Below are positions 1-9,878 of a DNA stretch of 64,000 bases, in pieces. Below the pieces are notes generated by a model. It was not told where the DNA came from. It saw only the letters and a list, made by a program, of their open reading frames with translations, and ran no database searches. The position numbers and the translations under genes were made by a program. Each line of letters opens with the position of its first letter. Position 1 is the stretch's first letter. Source of the DNA: Deltaproteobacteria bacterium (GTDB taxonomy: Bacteria > Desulfobacterota > BSN033 > WVXP01); contig JAFDHF010000005.1 of NCBI GenBank assembly GCA_019308905.1, positions 41,868-105,867 on the forward strand, written 5' to 3'.

Positions 1-933
1 CTTCGGATCGCCATAGAAGCCGCCAAGGAGAGAGATGAACCTCTGGATCATGTGCTTCTGCATTCCCCTCCGGGGTTGGGCAAGACGACGCTTGCCCATA
101 TCATTGCAAGGGAGATGGGGGTAAACATCGTATCCTCGTCCGGACCGGCAATAGAGAGAGGGGGGGATCTCATCAGTATCCTCACCAACCTGGAGCGGGG
201 CGATGTCCTGTTCATCGACGAGATCCACCGCCTGCCGAAAGTGGTCGAGGAGTTCTTCTATCCCGCCATGGAGGATTTCTCCATCGATTTCATCTTCGAC
301 AAGGGTGCCCACGCGCGCAGCCACCGTTACCGTCTGGAGCCGTTCACTCTTGTGGGGGCCACGACTCGATCAGGGCTCCTTTCCGCTCCACTCAGGGAGC
401 GCTTTGGAATCTTCAGAACACTGGAGTTCTATACGCCGGAGGAGTTGAGCCGGGTGGTGGCCCGTTCGGCACGGATTCTCAATGTCTCCATCGATGACGG
501 AGGCAGGGACGAGATCGCGAAACGGAGTCGTGGGACTCCCCGGATCGCCAACAGACTCTTGAAACGGGCCCGTGACTATGCTCAGGTCATGGGGGACGGG
601 GTAATCCGCCGTGAGATCGCCCGAGAGGCCATGGCTCTGGAGGGGGTTGACGAAATCGGTCTGACCGATCTCGACCGCCGACTCATAGAAGCCATCATCC
701 GGTTCTACGACGGAGGGCCCGTGGGTATAGAGGCGATTGCCGCCACCCTCCAGGAGGAATCAGACACCCTTGTCGACATGGTGGAGCCGTATCTGCTGAA
801 AATCGGGTTTGTGACCCGAAGCCCGAACGGCAGAAAGGCAACCGAGCAGGCGTACCGACATCTCGGCTTGCAGAACCATCTGGGCCATAGGAGGCAACTC
901 TCTTTCGGGAAGCTCAAGAAGATGGACCGCTAG
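1..933 (+). CDS. ruvB: Holliday junction branch-migration helicase RuvB (5' end outside window)
   Basis: AAA+ motor that drives branch migration of Holliday junctions with RuvA. The frame is open from base 1, so the gene enters from the left; 310 residues are present against about 335 in the family, so roughly the first 30 are missing. Visible are the Walker A motif (PPGLGKTT, near base 67), Walker B (LFIDEIHR, near 210), the sensor stretch GATTRSG, the arginine-finger region LRERFG, and a C-terminal winged-helix domain ending in a basic tail (about residues 230-310). It is convergent with rodZ, about 100 bp apart. Assignment is firm. Confidence 0.97.
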   Translation, partial: LRIAIEAAKERDEPLDHVLLHSPPGLGKTTLAHIIAREMGVNIVSSSGPAIERGGDLISILTNLERGDVLFIDEIHRLPKVVEEFFYPAMEDFSIDFIFDKGAHARSHRYRLEPFTLVGATTRSGLLSAPLRERFGIFRTLEFYTPEELSRVVARSARILNVSIDDGGRDEIAKRSRGTPRIANRLLKRARDYAQVMGDGVIRREIAREAMALEGVDEIGLTDLDRRLIEAIIRFYDGGPVGIEAIAATLQEESDTLVDMVEPYLLKIGFVTRSPNGRKATEQAYRHLGLQNHLGHRRQLSFGKLKKMDR

Positions 934-1036
934 TCTTTGTCGAGTCCAAAGCGGAGAGTAGGGCGATGTCTGTAGGGCCTGGGGGGAGGGAAGGCTGGAA
1001 GGGGCCTTTTGATTCTGGTCCGCTGCGGGGTTGCTC

Positions 1037-1888
1037 TCATGGTTCTTGGGCAGGCGGGTTCCGCGGCCGGCCCAGCTTGGCGCCTTCCGGGGTGAGGGAG
1101 AGATAGACTACCCTCCCCGATTCTCCGAGCTTCCCCAGATTCTTGCCGTTGTGGACTATCTCGACGCCCCCCGCATTGCCGATCTTCATGAGGATGTCCC
1201 GTTTCCCCTGCCTCGAAACGGTCTCCCCGGCTCTGAGGAGCATTTCTCTGGGCTCTCCCTGGTCGACCTGGATTCGAATCCATGCATCTTCAAGAGCCGC
1301 GATCCGTACTCTGACACCCGCTGTCTCCTCTGCTGGGCCACGTGGCTGGGGGGGCAGCGGAAAGGGCGGCGGAGCATAGACAGGTATCTTGGTCCGGTCA
1401 GGGTGATTCGGATAGTAGGAAGCCGCCTCCCCTGTCGGACGGTCCGGGGTGGAGAGAGCCCGTGGCGGCTCCTGCTTGCGGGCATGAACGACCGGTTTCT
1501 CTCCCCTCTCTTGCCGGTTTTGTTGAGGCTGGTGAAGAACCAAGGAGAGAAGGATCCCGGAAGCGAGTAGAACACCCACGGGGAGGACGATGTATCGGAG
1601 AGTCCGTTGTCTGGGAGTCTCTCTCTGGGCATTCCCTCCTGGGGGCTCCTCCTCTTTCAGGGATGCCTCATACCGGAGGACCAGATCGTCAGGGTCCAGG
1701 CCCACGTAGGAAGCATAGGCCCTCAGAAACCCTTTGATGAAGACCGGTGAGGCCAGCGAGTCCAACTGGTCCTCCTCGAGACGGATCAGGATATCTTTCC
1801 GGATTTTAGTAGTCCGGGATATCTCCTCGAGAGAGACCTTGCGGAGTTCCCTTTCCCTTTTGAGATAATCCCCCAGCGATCCCATCAT
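1037..1888 (-). CDS. rodZ: RodZ-like cytoskeletal HTH membrane protein
   Basis: Bitopic inner-membrane protein that links MreB to the elongation machinery. The 283 residues show an N-terminal Xre-type helix-turn-helix domain (about 5-70), a charged linker, one transmembrane helix (about 98-118), a Pro-rich periplasmic linker and a C-terminal DUF4115-type beta domain (about 190-265). The protein starts with two Met codons (1888 and 1885) and has no strong ribosome site. A TTGAAC / 17 nt / TAGAGT promoter-like pair lies only a few bases upstream, so a nearly leaderless transcript is possible. It is separated from the main mre operon, which lies at 18.9-24.3 kb. Confidence 0.9.
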   Translation of the reverse strand: MMGSLGDYLKRERELRKVSLEEISRTTKIRKDILIRLEEDQLDSLASPVFIKGFLRAYASYVGLDPDDLVLRYEASLKEEEPPGGNAQRETPRQRTLRYIVLPVGVLLASGILLSLVLHQPQQNRQERGEKPVVHARKQEPPRALSTPDRPTGEAASYYPNHPDRTKIPVYAPPPFPLPPQPRGPAEETAGVRVRIAALEDAWIRIQVDQGEPREMLLRAGETVSRQGKRDILMKIGNAGGVEIVHNGKNLGKLGESGRVVYLSLTPEGAKLGRPRNPPAQEP

Positions 1889-2075
1889 GGTCTTACTCTA
1901 ATTCGGAGATTGTGGGTGTTCAAGGCCTGCAAGCTTTTAGCATTACCACCAGATGGAGTAAGAGTCAAGATCGAGCCGCCGAGCATTCCCAACCCGGCAG
2001 AGCCACTGCATTGAATCACCGAGGATCGGGAACGGTCCCAGAATGGGTTCATGATTGCCGTCACCAGCCCCGGTC

Positions 2076-2966
2076 TCACCCGTATCCCATCTCACCGAGC
2101 AGCCTGGGGTTCTCGCTCCACCCCTTTATGACCTTTACCCACAGCTGAAGGAATACACGGGTGCCGAAGAAGAGCTCCATCTCCTGTCTGGCCTCGGTGC
2201 CTATCCTCTTCAACATCCCGCCTCCCCTCCCTATGAGAATCGCCCGCTGAGAAGCCTTCTCGACCACGATCACGGCGGAGATGGAGAGAATCCCCTTGTC
2301 TGGTTCGTCCCTGAAGCTCTCAACGGTGACCCCCACAGAGTAAGGGACCTCCTGGTAGGTGTGTTGAAAGATCTTCTCCCGGATCATCTCAGCGGCCAGG
2401 AACCTCTCGGATTGATCGGTGGTGATGTCTTCGGGGAAATACCTGGGGCCCTGGGGGAGGTATTTCTCGATCGTTTCAACGAGCCGATCGACCCCCTCCC
2501 CGTTGAGTGCCGAGATAGGGATGGTCTCTTCAAACCGGTGAATCCCCTGGTATCTCTCTATGAGGGGGAGGAGTTCGGCCTTCTTCACGAGGTCGATCTT
2601 ATTGATGATCAGGAAGAGGGGAGTATGACAGGACCGCAGGCGTTTGACGATCCCCTCGTCCTCCTCCATCCTGGGACGGTGTGCCTCTGTCAGAAGGAGG
2701 AGGAGATCCGCGTCTCTTCCCGCCTGGAATGCGGCACGCACCATGGATTGGTGAAACCTCGAAAGGGGGCGGTGTATACCCGGGGTGTCGTAGAAGATGA
2801 GTTGGGCGTTTTCCAGATTCTTTATGCCCAGGACACGGGTACGGGTCGTCTGAGGCTTGTCGGAAATGATGGCGATCTTTTCACCGAGAATTCGGTTGAG
2901 GAGGGTTGACTTTCCCACATTGGGTTTGCCGAGGATCGATATGAACCCGGATTTAAAAGAATCCAT
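2076..2966 (-). CDS. era: GTPase Era
   Basis: Essential GTPase that binds the 3' end of 16S rRNA during 30S maturation. The 296-residue length is typical. The GTPase domain shows G1 (GKPNVGKST, residues 13-21), the G2 threonine stretch QTTRTR, G3 (DTPG) and G4 (NKID). The C-terminal KH domain carries GRGGGMLKRIG. It lies downstream of lon on the same strand with a 110-bp gap. No clear Shine-Dalgarno sequence precedes the ATG, so the start rests on family length. Confidence 0.96.
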   Translation of the reverse strand: MDSFKSGFISILGKPNVGKSTLLNRILGEKIAIISDKPQTTRTRVLGIKNLENAQLIFYDTPGIHRPLSRFHQSMVRAAFQAGRDADLLLLLTEAHRPRMEEDEGIVKRLRSCHTPLFLIINKIDLVKKAELLPLIERYQGIHRFEETIPISALNGEGVDRLVETIEKYLPQGPRYFPEDITTDQSERFLAAEMIREKIFQHTYQEVPYSVGVTVESFRDEPDKGILSISAVIVVEKASQRAILIGRGGGMLKRIGTEARQEMELFFGTRVFLQLWVKVIKGWSENPRLLGEMGYG

Positions 2967-3076
2967 TGAGAGGCAGTGAATCGTTCAGTCGGTTCTATTC
3001 GGGGCTCCGGAAGACCGCCGAGCCGGTTTATTCAAGGACCCGGGCAAACGCCGAGCCCCTGAGCCCACCTGATCCA

Positions 3077-5410
3077 CTAATCTACCAGAGCCTCTTTCAG
3101 AACCTCTCGGATGTGGCTCGCGAAGACGATCTCGATATTCTTGAGAAGCTCCCCGGGCATCTCCTCCAGGTTGGCCTGATTCTTCTTGGGAAGAATCACC
3201 TTCTTGACCTCTGCCCTCAGAGCAGCGTGGATCTTCTCCCTTATTCCTCCTACAGGAAGGATCTTCCCCGTAAGGGTGAGCTCCCCTGTCATGGCAACAT
3301 CGTGTCTCACCGGATTCCCTGTCAGGAGCGAGATCAGGGCCACGGCGATTGTCGCCCCTGCGGAAGGGCCATCCTTGGGCACGGCGCCTGCAGGGAAATG
3401 GACATGAAAGCCATGGTTGGGGAAAAGGCTCTGCGAGATGCCGTGATCTCCTGCATGACTCCTGATATAGCTGAGAGCAGCCTGAGCGGACTCCTTCATG
3501 ATGTCTCCCAGGGATCCGGTCAGAAGGAGACCCTTTTCCCCTTTTATTCTGGATACTTCCACGAACATGATCTCCCCGCCGTTTTCCGTCCAGGCGAGAC
3601 CGGTGGCAATGCCGACACAGTTCTTTTCCTCCTTCACCTCGCAGAAGATCCGGGGGGGTCCGAGGAATTCTTCCACGGTATTCTCGTCGATGACGTCCCT
3701 CTTTTCCTTTCCCTGAGTCAGCTCGCGGGTGACCTTGCGGCAGATCGCGGCGATTTCTCTCTCCAGGTTCCTAACCCCTGCCTCCCGTGTGTACTCGCGT
3801 ATGATTTTCTGGATCGCCCCGGGCCTGAAAGTTATTGGGTTTTGGCTCAACCCGTTCTCTTCGATCTGATGGGGAATGAGGAAATCACTGGCGATCCTCT
3901 CTTTCTCTTCGTCGATGTAGCCTGGGATGTGGATCACTTCCATCCTGTCCCTCAGGGCAGGAGGGATAGGAGAGACGCTGTTTGCCGTGGTGAGGAACAT
4001 GACCCGCGAGACGTCGAAGGGGACATCAAGATAGTGGTCGGTGAAAAAGGAGTTCTGCTCGGGATCCAAAACCTCAAGGAGAGCGGCTGCCGGATCTCCA
4101 CGGAAATCCTGGCCGATCTTGTCGACTTCATCCAGCATAAAGACCGGGTTGCTCGTTCCGCTCCGCCTGATCTCCTGTATGATTCTTCCGGGGAGGGCCC
4201 CCACATAGGTTCTCCTGTGCCCCCTGATCTCGGCCTCGTCTCTCATGCCTCCCAGAGATATGCGAACGAACTTCCTTCCCAAAGCCCTGGCAATCGATTT
4301 GCCGAGGGATGTCTTGCCGACCCCTGGAGGGCCCACAAAGCAGAGGATAGGACCCTTCATGGTCTTTTTCATTTTCTTGACAGCCAGGTACTCGAGAATC
4401 CGGTCTTTCACTTTCTTGAGATCGTAGTGGTCTTCATTCAGAATCGCTTCAGCGCGATTGATGTTGAGGTTGTCCCGGGTGCTTCGACTCCAAGGGAGGG
4501 TGACCAGATAGTCGACATAGGTTCTGGAGACGGTGTATTCAGCCGACGTGGGATTCATTCGCTCCAGGCGGCTGATCTCTCTCTCGGCAACCTCTTCGAC
4601 CTTCTTGGGCATCTCGGCGGACCGGACCTTTTCCCTCAACTCGTTGATCTCGGCCGCATGAGGATCCTCCTCCCCGAGCTGCTTTTGGATCGATTTGGTC
4701 TGCTGCCAGACCATAGGGTTTTTCTGGGTTCTTGCCGGGTCTCTTGCTGATCCGGACCCGGGAGCAGTACGGGCTTCGAGGTTCTTAATCTCCTTGCTGA
4801 GAATGAGAAAGACCTTCTTGAGCCTTTCCAGAGGATCAAAGCATTCGAGGATCTCCTGCCTTTCCGCCAATCCCAGGCTGAGGTGCGTAGCGACAAGATC
4901 GGCCAGCCGTCCCGGGGTGTCCACCTGATCGAGAAGCAGGTCCGCCTCTTCAGAAAAGGGCTTTCCCAAAGAGACCGAGAGTCTGAAGAGAGAACGAGTG
5001 CTTTCCAGGAGGGTGTCTGAGATCATCGACTTCCTGTCGTGGTCCTTTACTTCTTCCACATGAGCCAGGAGAAAGGGTTGGTGGGAGACCAACCTGCCCA
5101 TGAGGATGCGGCATAGACCTTCGACCAGGACCTGGGCACCGCCTCCAGGCAGCCTGACTACCTGGAGTATGGTTCCCGCCGTTCCCACAGAGTAGAGATC
5201 ATTGAAGTGCGGGCTTCCCAGGGTCTCTATTCTCTGAGAAAAGAAGCCCCCCATATAGTTGGGTGAGATCGTCTGGAGGAGATCAACGATACTGTCGGAC
5301 CGGAGGAAAATGGGCAGGACCATGTTGGGGAAGAGGACGAGCCCCTGCAGTGGAATAACAGGAAGCTTCTTCGGAATGGGAAACACCTTTGCCTTGGTTG
5401 CGTACCTCAC
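3077..5410 (-). CDS. lon: ATP-dependent Lon protease
   Basis: Cytosolic AAA+ serine protease for damaged and regulatory proteins. The 777 residues hold the N-terminal LAN domain (about 15-210), a coiled-coil linker, the AAA+ module with Walker A GPPGVGKTS (about 360-368) and Walker B FMLDEVDK, and the Lon protease domain with the catalytic Ser in KDGPSAG and Lys in GGIREK. The start is GTG at 5410, with AGGAT 8 nt upstream. A TTGACA/TAAGAT promoter lies 48 bp upstream, and a long repeat element abuts that promoter. Confidence 0.97.
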   Translation of the reverse strand: MRYATKAKVFPIPKKLPVIPLQGLVLFPNMVLPIFLRSDSIVDLLQTISPNYMGGFFSQRIETLGSPHFNDLYSVGTAGTILQVVRLPGGGAQVLVEGLCRILMGRLVSHQPFLLAHVEEVKDHDRKSMISDTLLESTRSLFRLSVSLGKPFSEEADLLLDQVDTPGRLADLVATHLSLGLAERQEILECFDPLERLKKVFLILSKEIKNLEARTAPGSGSARDPARTQKNPMVWQQTKSIQKQLGEEDPHAAEINELREKVRSAEMPKKVEEVAEREISRLERMNPTSAEYTVSRTYVDYLVTLPWSRSTRDNLNINRAEAILNEDHYDLKKVKDRILEYLAVKKMKKTMKGPILCFVGPPGVGKTSLGKSIARALGRKFVRISLGGMRDEAEIRGHRRTYVGALPGRIIQEIRRSGTSNPVFMLDEVDKIGQDFRGDPAAALLEVLDPEQNSFFTDHYLDVPFDVSRVMFLTTANSVSPIPPALRDRMEVIHIPGYIDEEKERIASDFLIPHQIEENGLSQNPITFRPGAIQKIIREYTREAGVRNLEREIAAICRKVTRELTQGKEKRDVIDENTVEEFLGPPRIFCEVKEEKNCVGIATGLAWTENGGEIMFVEVSRIKGEKGLLLTGSLGDIMKESAQAALSYIRSHAGDHGISQSLFPNHGFHVHFPAGAVPKDGPSAGATIAVALISLLTGNPVRHDVAMTGELTLTGKILPVGGIREKIHAALRAEVKKVILPKKNQANLEEMPGELLKNIEIVFASHIREVLKEALVD

Positions 5411-5457
5411 GTGGAGATCCTCGGCTCCATACGTCCTCTCAGCACAATGGATGTTGA

Positions 5458-5486
5458 ATCTTATATGATAATGGTTTTTCTGTCAA
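5458..5486 (-). promoter_or_regulatory. Sigma-70 promoter of lon
   Basis: On the minus strand TTGACA (5486-5481), a 17-nt spacer and TAAGAT (5463-5458). Transcription would start about 40 nt before the lon GTG. The repeat element begins about 12 bp upstream of the -35 box. Confidence 0.6.
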
Positions 5487-5497
5487 CATACCGGGAC

Positions 5498-5917
5498 GTG
5501 GAGTTTCCCGAGTTTTCGGCCGCGGATTCTTGCAAGTATATGACTTCACGATTTTTTTTCTGTTTCGGCAGGAGAACACCCTTGTCCCCTCGCTCCTGAG
5601 CTCACGGGGTGGCCCTATCGGGGTTGGCGGGTGGGCAGTTCCTGCCCCCTCCCCACGAACACGACCCACGAGCACGAACACGCCCCACGAGCACGACTCA
5701 CGAATCACGAATCACGACCACGCCCCACGACCACGACTCACGAATCACGACCACGAATCACGAACACGACTCACGAATCACGACCACGAATCACGAACAC
5801 GAATCACGCCTCACGACCACGACCTTTCCCCTCCCCGCTCACCCCTGATGGGTACCCCACCGCTTCCGCAATGTCGCCCGGAGGCAAGGGTGTTTTCCAA
5901 AAGTCAGGAAACTCCAC
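5498..5917 (+). repeat. MITE-like dispersed repeat, copy 1
   Basis: This 420-bp element fills most of the gene-free stretch 5411-6035. Its ends are inverted repeats: GTGGAGTTTCC at 5498-5508 and its exact complement at 5907-5917, with imperfect pairing continuing about 9 bp inward. It contains a left module (5501-5650), a tandem CACGA array (5654-5823) and a right module (5826-5917). The same modules recur in the same order at 13528-13871. I see no transposase. Open frames through it are low complexity and are not credible genes. Confidence 0.75.
5654..5823 (+). repeat. Degenerate CACGA tandem array in copy 1
   Basis: About 170 bp of 6-7 nt units of the form CACGA[A/C] with an optional T, for example CACGAAT, CACGAC, CACGACT. 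Some units vary (CACGCC, GCACGA). Copy 2 of the element has the same unit type at the same place but is only about 95 bp long, so the array length is variable. Confidence 0.85.
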
Positions 5918-6035
5918 ACCGGGAGGGGAGTCCCGCCCCTCACGTGAAGCATCTCTGACCCTGATCCGGACCGGTTTGGTAAGTCCGTGGGAAGGCGGCC
6001 GACGAGGATCGTCCTCCCACGGGCTGCTCGAACGT

Positions 6036-6968
6036 CTAGGACGGCAGGCTCAGGCCGTAGCGCTCCCTGAGATACCGGATATTCTTCTGGGCGTTGTCGT
6101 ACTTGGCCTTACCGTAGCTGTAGAAATCAAAATCGATCTTCGAAACCCTTGATTGTATCAGACTCCAGAGAAACCAGTAGATGTCCGGAAAGGGCTTGAA
6201 GAGATCCGTCATGTAAATGTGATGGTCGGTGTTCGCTCCTTGCCAATAGAGATCCAGAATCCTCGCCTCCGTCTCCCTGGGGACAAGGATCTCTTGAAAC
6301 ATATCGGCCAGATCGTAGTAGGGGGTACTCATCCCCGCGTATTCCCAGTCAATCACGTAGATTGAGCGTCCGGATTCGTCTCTTTTCTGGCCGAGGATGA
6401 AGTTGTCGGCCAGAAGGTCGTTGTGACAGGAAACATACTGGGCCGGCGTGATTCGGGCATGATTGGAGATCTTCTCCAGAGAGGAGATGGTCTTTTCAAA
6501 TTCGAATTCCCAGTAGGAGGCATCTATCCCCTGGAGAATCCGATAGAGCCGTCTTACCTGGACGAGAGGATCGAAGACAAAGGGAAGGGTCACGCCGCTC
6601 TGGTGAATGGTTCGAATCGAACGGACGATCTCTTCCCAGAGGTCTTCTCTCAAGAAATCTTCGTTCTTCAGAACGTATCCGGGGATGAACTCCACAACGG
6701 TCACCCTCTGGTCGGGCAGGTATTTGATAAGTCTCGGAGTGATACCTGTCGATGCGATCAGTTTGAGGTTTTCCACTTCCACGTCCCGGTCGATGAACAG
6801 TTCGGTCTTCTCCCCGTACAACCTTACGACAAGGTCCTGGCCCTTGGATGACCGGACCCGATACAACCTGTTGGTGATCCCGCCTTTGAGTTCTTCGATC
6901 ACCACTTCCGAACCTTCCAACTCGGGCATGAGTTCCAGCAAGCCTTCGCGGGTGAGCTCTTCGTCCAT
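6036..6968 (-). CDS. Choline/ethanolamine-kinase-like phosphotransferase (APH fold)
   Basis: A 310-residue protein-kinase-like small-molecule kinase. The N-terminal lobe has a nucleotide loop (GGITNRLYRV, about 28-37) and a VVRLYG lysine-strand equivalent. The catalytic loop is SCHNDLLADNF with the Brenner HND...N pattern, and VIDWEYAG supplies the metal-binding Asp. The DWEYAG form and an N-terminus like that of LicA/choline kinases favour choline, ethanolamine or a related amino alcohol over an antibiotic as substrate. It is the last gene of the first dpp operon, 68 bp after the D-aminopeptidase. The substrate is not proven. Confidence 0.8.
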   Translation of the reverse strand: MDEELTREGLLELMPELEGSEVVIEELKGGITNRLYRVRSSKGQDLVVRLYGEKTELFIDRDVEVENLKLIASTGITPRLIKYLPDQRVTVVEFIPGYVLKNEDFLREDLWEEIVRSIRTIHQSGVTLPFVFDPLVQVRRLYRILQGIDASYWEFEFEKTISSLEKISNHARITPAQYVSCHNDLLADNFILGQKRDESGRSIYVIDWEYAGMSTPYYDLADMFQEILVPRETEARILDLYWQGANTDHHIYMTDLFKPFPDIYWFLWSLIQSRVSKIDFDFYSYGKAKYDNAQKNIRYLRERYGLSLPS

Positions 6969-7036
6969 TTCCTGTTCCTCATGATCCAGGCTTGAGCCCT
7001 CGTGATTTCGACAGGGCCCTCTCCCGGCGGTTTCGC

Positions 7037-7873
7037 CTATCCGTACAATTCATCGCTGGCTGTCCAGCCGAGAAGCATGCACCCGAGAAACGCCTTGAAG
7101 GCTCGAATGAAGTCGGTGTCTGTCACCGAGACCGTCCGTGAGTCTTCGCGGACCACACCGGGGAAGAGAGTAGGCAGGGCAGCCTCGCTGGTTGACATAA
7201 ACTCGATCTCCAGCTTGACCTCCCCCTCGACCTTGAGGGGTTTGAATTGGTTTAGTTTCTTGAGGGCGTTCCCGGCGGCTTCCCTTATGCGGCGCCCTGT
7301 CTCCTTCGGGGGGTAGCATCTGGCCGTCCACCTGTCGATACCTTCCTTCACCACGGCGGTCTCGACGTTCCCCAGTACCGACTTGGCTTCTCTGGTAACC
7401 TTGTCGTCTCCTGCAACCATGACGACAGGTACATCGTAATACCCGGCAATGGCGGCATTGAGCTGGGTTTCCCCGATGGGCTCTCCGTTCAAACGGACGC
7501 TGATGATCTCACGGCCCAGGAGAGTATGATTCGCCACGGCCTCCCCTGTTCCGGCCTTTGCGTGATATCCAACAAAAAAGGCCGCGTCGAAGGTGCTGTC
7601 AATCCCCTCCATCATGCAGAGGGGCTTGTGGATACCGGAGATGAGGCTTGCCCTGGAATCCAGTTCTTCGAGCAGTATGTTTCGCATGGTGTAGTGGGAG
7701 TCGTTTACGAGGACCTCGGTGGCTCCCCCTTCAAATGCCCCGTCAATGGCGGCGTTGACATCGCCTGTCATCATCTTTCGGAACCGTTCGTACCCGGGTT
7801 TGCCCTCTACTACATCCAACATGTTGGTGACCCCGGTTGCTCCTTCCATATCCGCTGAAATAAAGACCTTCAT
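7037..7873 (-). CDS. dppA: D-aminopeptidase DppA-type, family M55
   Basis: Zinc-dependent D-aminopeptidase of the family of Bacillus DppA, which releases D-amino acids such as D-Ala from peptides. The 278 residues keep the expected metal ligands: Asp8 and Glu10 in SADMEG, His60 in NDSH, His104 in VGYH and a Glu at about 135 in GEPIGE. His116 in VANH is the likely general base. It follows the dppBCDF genes by 16 bp, which supports import and cleavage of D-amino-acid peptides, perhaps peptidoglycan-derived. The gene name follows the Bacillus usage, not the E. coli binding protein. Confidence 0.92.
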   Translation of the reverse strand: MKVFISADMEGATGVTNMLDVVEGKPGYERFRKMMTGDVNAAIDGAFEGGATEVLVNDSHYTMRNILLEELDSRASLISGIHKPLCMMEGIDSTFDAAFFVGYHAKAGTGEAVANHTLLGREIISVRLNGEPIGETQLNAAIAGYYDVPVVMVAGDDKVTREAKSVLGNVETAVVKEGIDRWTARCYPPKETGRRIREAAGNALKKLNQFKPLKVEGEVKLEIEFMSTSEAALPTLFPGVVREDSRTVSVTDTDFIRAFKAFLGCMLLGWTASDELYG

Positions 7874-7889
7874 GACCGTATCCTCCTTT

Positions 7890-8858
7890 TCATTGGTAGA
7901 GTATGCAACTCACGTAGTGTCCGGGCTCCTTTTCCACGAGCTGTGGAGCCGTTTGGGAACATTCGGGCCTTGCGAGGAAACACCTGGGGTGGAAATGGCA
8001 GCCCTCCGGTGGATCCACCGGGCTGGGAATCTCCCCCTTGAGGATGATCCTCTCCTTTCTCCGGGCCTTTATTGACGGTGAAGCCGAAAGCAGCGCCTTG
8101 GTGTACGGGTGAAGGGGGTTTTCAAACAGGATCTCTTCCCTTGCCAGTTCGACGATTTTCCCCAGATACATGACTGCGATTCGATGAGAGATATGCTCTA
8201 CCACGCTCAAGTCGTGGGATATGAATATGTAGGCCAGCCGGTGGCTCCCCTGAAGGTCTTTCAAAAGATTGATCACCTGCGCCTGGACCGAGACATCAAG
8301 GGCTGAGACGGGTTCGTCGCATACGATCAATCTCGGCTCCACAGCCAGGGCCCGGGCGATGCAGACCCTCTGCCGCTGTCCTCCGCTGAACTCATGGGGG
8401 AGGGATCTGAGAAAAGAGGGGGAGAGGCCGACCTCCTCCAGCAGTTCCTCTATCCGTTCCCGCCTATCGGTACCACTGGAAAGATGGTGAACCTCGAGCG
8501 CCTCTCCCAGGATATCTTCGATAGTCATCCGGGGATCCAATGAAGAATAGGGATCCTGAAAGATGATCTGCATCTCCTTTCTCAGTTCCTTGAGTCTTTT
8601 CTTGCCCAGGGCGGTGACATCTTCTCCTGAGAAGAAGACCTTCCCGGAGGTCGGTTCGACAAGTCTCAAGATGCTCCGGCCTACCGTGCTTTTTCCGCAG
8701 CCGCTCTCTCCCACCAGTCCCAGGGTTTCGCCGGGTTCCAAGGCGAAGCTCACGCCGTCCACAGCCCGGACAACAGCCCGGGACTTCGAAAAAAAGGAGC
8801 CCCCCAAGGGGAAGTATTTGACGAGATCAACAACCTCCAGGATCGGTTCTCCTCCCAT
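7890..8858 (-). CDS. dppF: Peptide ABC transporter ATPase, DppF/OppF type
   Basis: One of two ATPases of a peptide/nickel-class importer. Visible are Walker [10 protein letters not shown], the Q-loop, the signature [14 protein letters not shown], Walker [13 protein letters not shown], the switch His, and the C-terminal oligopeptide-binding extension with the Cys cluster CHFHPRC. I chose ATG 8858 (322 aa), because the family normally begins just before the [10 protein letters not shown] strand. A TTG at 8897 would extend it 13 residues and overlap dppD. It is preceded by dppD and followed by dppA. Confidence 0.93.
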   Translation of the reverse strand: MGGEPILEVVDLVKYFPLGGSFFSKSRAVVRAVDGVSFALEPGETLGLVGESGCGKSTVGRSILRLVEPTSGKVFFSGEDVTALGKKRLKELRKEMQIIFQDPYSSLDPRMTIEDILGEALEVHHLSSGTDRRERIEELLEEVGLSPSFLRSLPHEFSGGQRQRVCIARALAVEPRLIVCDEPVSALDVSVQAQVINLLKDLQGSHRLAYIFISHDLSVVEHISHRIAVMYLGKIVELAREEILFENPLHPYTKALLSASPSIKARRKERIILKGEIPSPVDPPEGCHFHPRCFLARPECSQTAPQLVEKEPGHYVSCILYQ

Positions 8859-8877
8859 CGGACAGCTCTCTACACCC

Positions 8878-9852
8878 CTAATTCGCGAGTCGGTCAATAT
8901 GGTGGCATCTCACCCAATGGCGTTTTCCGACCTGCACCATGTCAGGAACCGCCGCAGTACAGATTTCGGTGGCCCGGCTGCAACGGGGATGGAACTTGCA
9001 GCCCCGGGGAAGAGCAAAAAGACTGGGTACGGAACCCGGTATGGCTGAGAGCCGGGACGTCTTGAGACCGATCATTGGAACAGAACGGATCAGCCCCAGA
9101 GTGTATGGATGAAGGGCTTCCCTCTCCAGTCCAGAGGTATCCAGAACCTCCACCACATGACCGCAATACATTACCACCACCTGCCTGGTAGACTCACTGA
9201 TCACGCCGAGGTCGTGAGTCACCAGAATCACGGCCATCCCGTTTCTCTCCTGGAGGCGGGCGAGAAGCTCCAGGATCTGGGCCTGAATCGTCACATCGAG
9301 GGCTGTAGTAGGTTCATCGGCGATGAGGAGGCTCGGATTGCAGGCGATGGCCATGGCAATCATCACTCGCTGTCTCATCCCGCCGCTCAACTGGTGTGGA
9401 TAATCCTCGGCCCTCCTGTGGGGGCTGGGTATTCCCACCTGGGAGAGTAGTTCGATGCTCGTTTTCTTTGCCTCGGCTGCTGAGACTGCCTGGTGGGCAC
9501 GGATAATTTCGGCAATCTGGTACCAGATCTTGTAGACCGGGTTGAGATAGCTCATCGGCTCCTGAAAGATCATGGAGATCCGGTTGCCCCTGATGTCTTG
9601 GATCTCCCGGTGACTGCAGGAGAGAAGATCCTTGCCCTCAAAATAGATACTTCCCCCTGCGTAGTACCCCGGAGGCCGGGCGACCAGACGGAGGATGGAG
9701 AGGCATGTCACCGATTTCCCTGACCCGGACTCCCCCACCAGTCCCACCGTTTCTCCCCGGTTTACGGTGAAACTCACGCCGTCCACGCTCTTGAGGGAGC
9801 CTTTCCCGACCCTGAAATAGGTTTTCAGGTTCTCGACTTTCAAAAGACACAA
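8878..9852 (-). CDS. dppD: Peptide ABC transporter ATPase, DppD/OppD type
   Basis: Partner ATPase of DppF. It has Walker [10 protein letters not shown], signature [14 protein letters not shown], Walker [13 protein letters not shown] and the C-terminal oligo-HPY domain with [10 protein letters not shown]. The frame is open further upstream, but that part reads as the preceding permease gene in another frame. TTG at 9852 has an AGGAG site (9862-9866) 9 nt upstream and gives the usual 324 residues. This start is a sequence-based choice and could be confirmed by proteomics. Confidence 0.92.
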   Translation of the reverse strand: MCLLKVENLKTYFRVGKGSLKSVDGVSFTVNRGETVGLVGESGSGKSVTCLSILRLVARPPGYYAGGSIYFEGKDLLSCSHREIQDIRGNRISMIFQEPMSYLNPVYKIWYQIAEIIRAHQAVSAAEAKKTSIELLSQVGIPSPHRRAEDYPHQLSGGMRQRVMIAMAIACNPSLLIADEPTTALDVTIQAQILELLARLQERNGMAVILVTHDLGVISESTRQVVVMYCGHVVEVLDTSGLEREALHPYTLGLIRSVPMIGLKTSRLSAIPGSVPSLFALPRGCKFHPRCSRATEICTAAVPDMVQVGKRHWVRCHHIDRLAN

Positions 9853-9878
9853 TGGCGGCTGCTCCTGCGGGTGGGACC

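Noticed and set aside
1262..1285. TTCGAATCC resembling a tRNA T-arm
   Set aside because: It lies inside rodZ coding sequence and no acceptor, D or anticodon stems surround it.
2966..4750. 594-codon open frame opposite lon
   Set aside because: Antisense shadow of a highly conserved gene; the translation matches no family.
5654..5823. CACGA array as a CRISPR array
   Set aside because: Units are 6-7 nt and contiguous; there are no spacers of 25-40 nt and no cas genes.
5530..6152. Open frames running through the CACGA array
   Set aside because: They are low-complexity products of a tandem repeat, have no ribosome site and are not conserved between the two copies.
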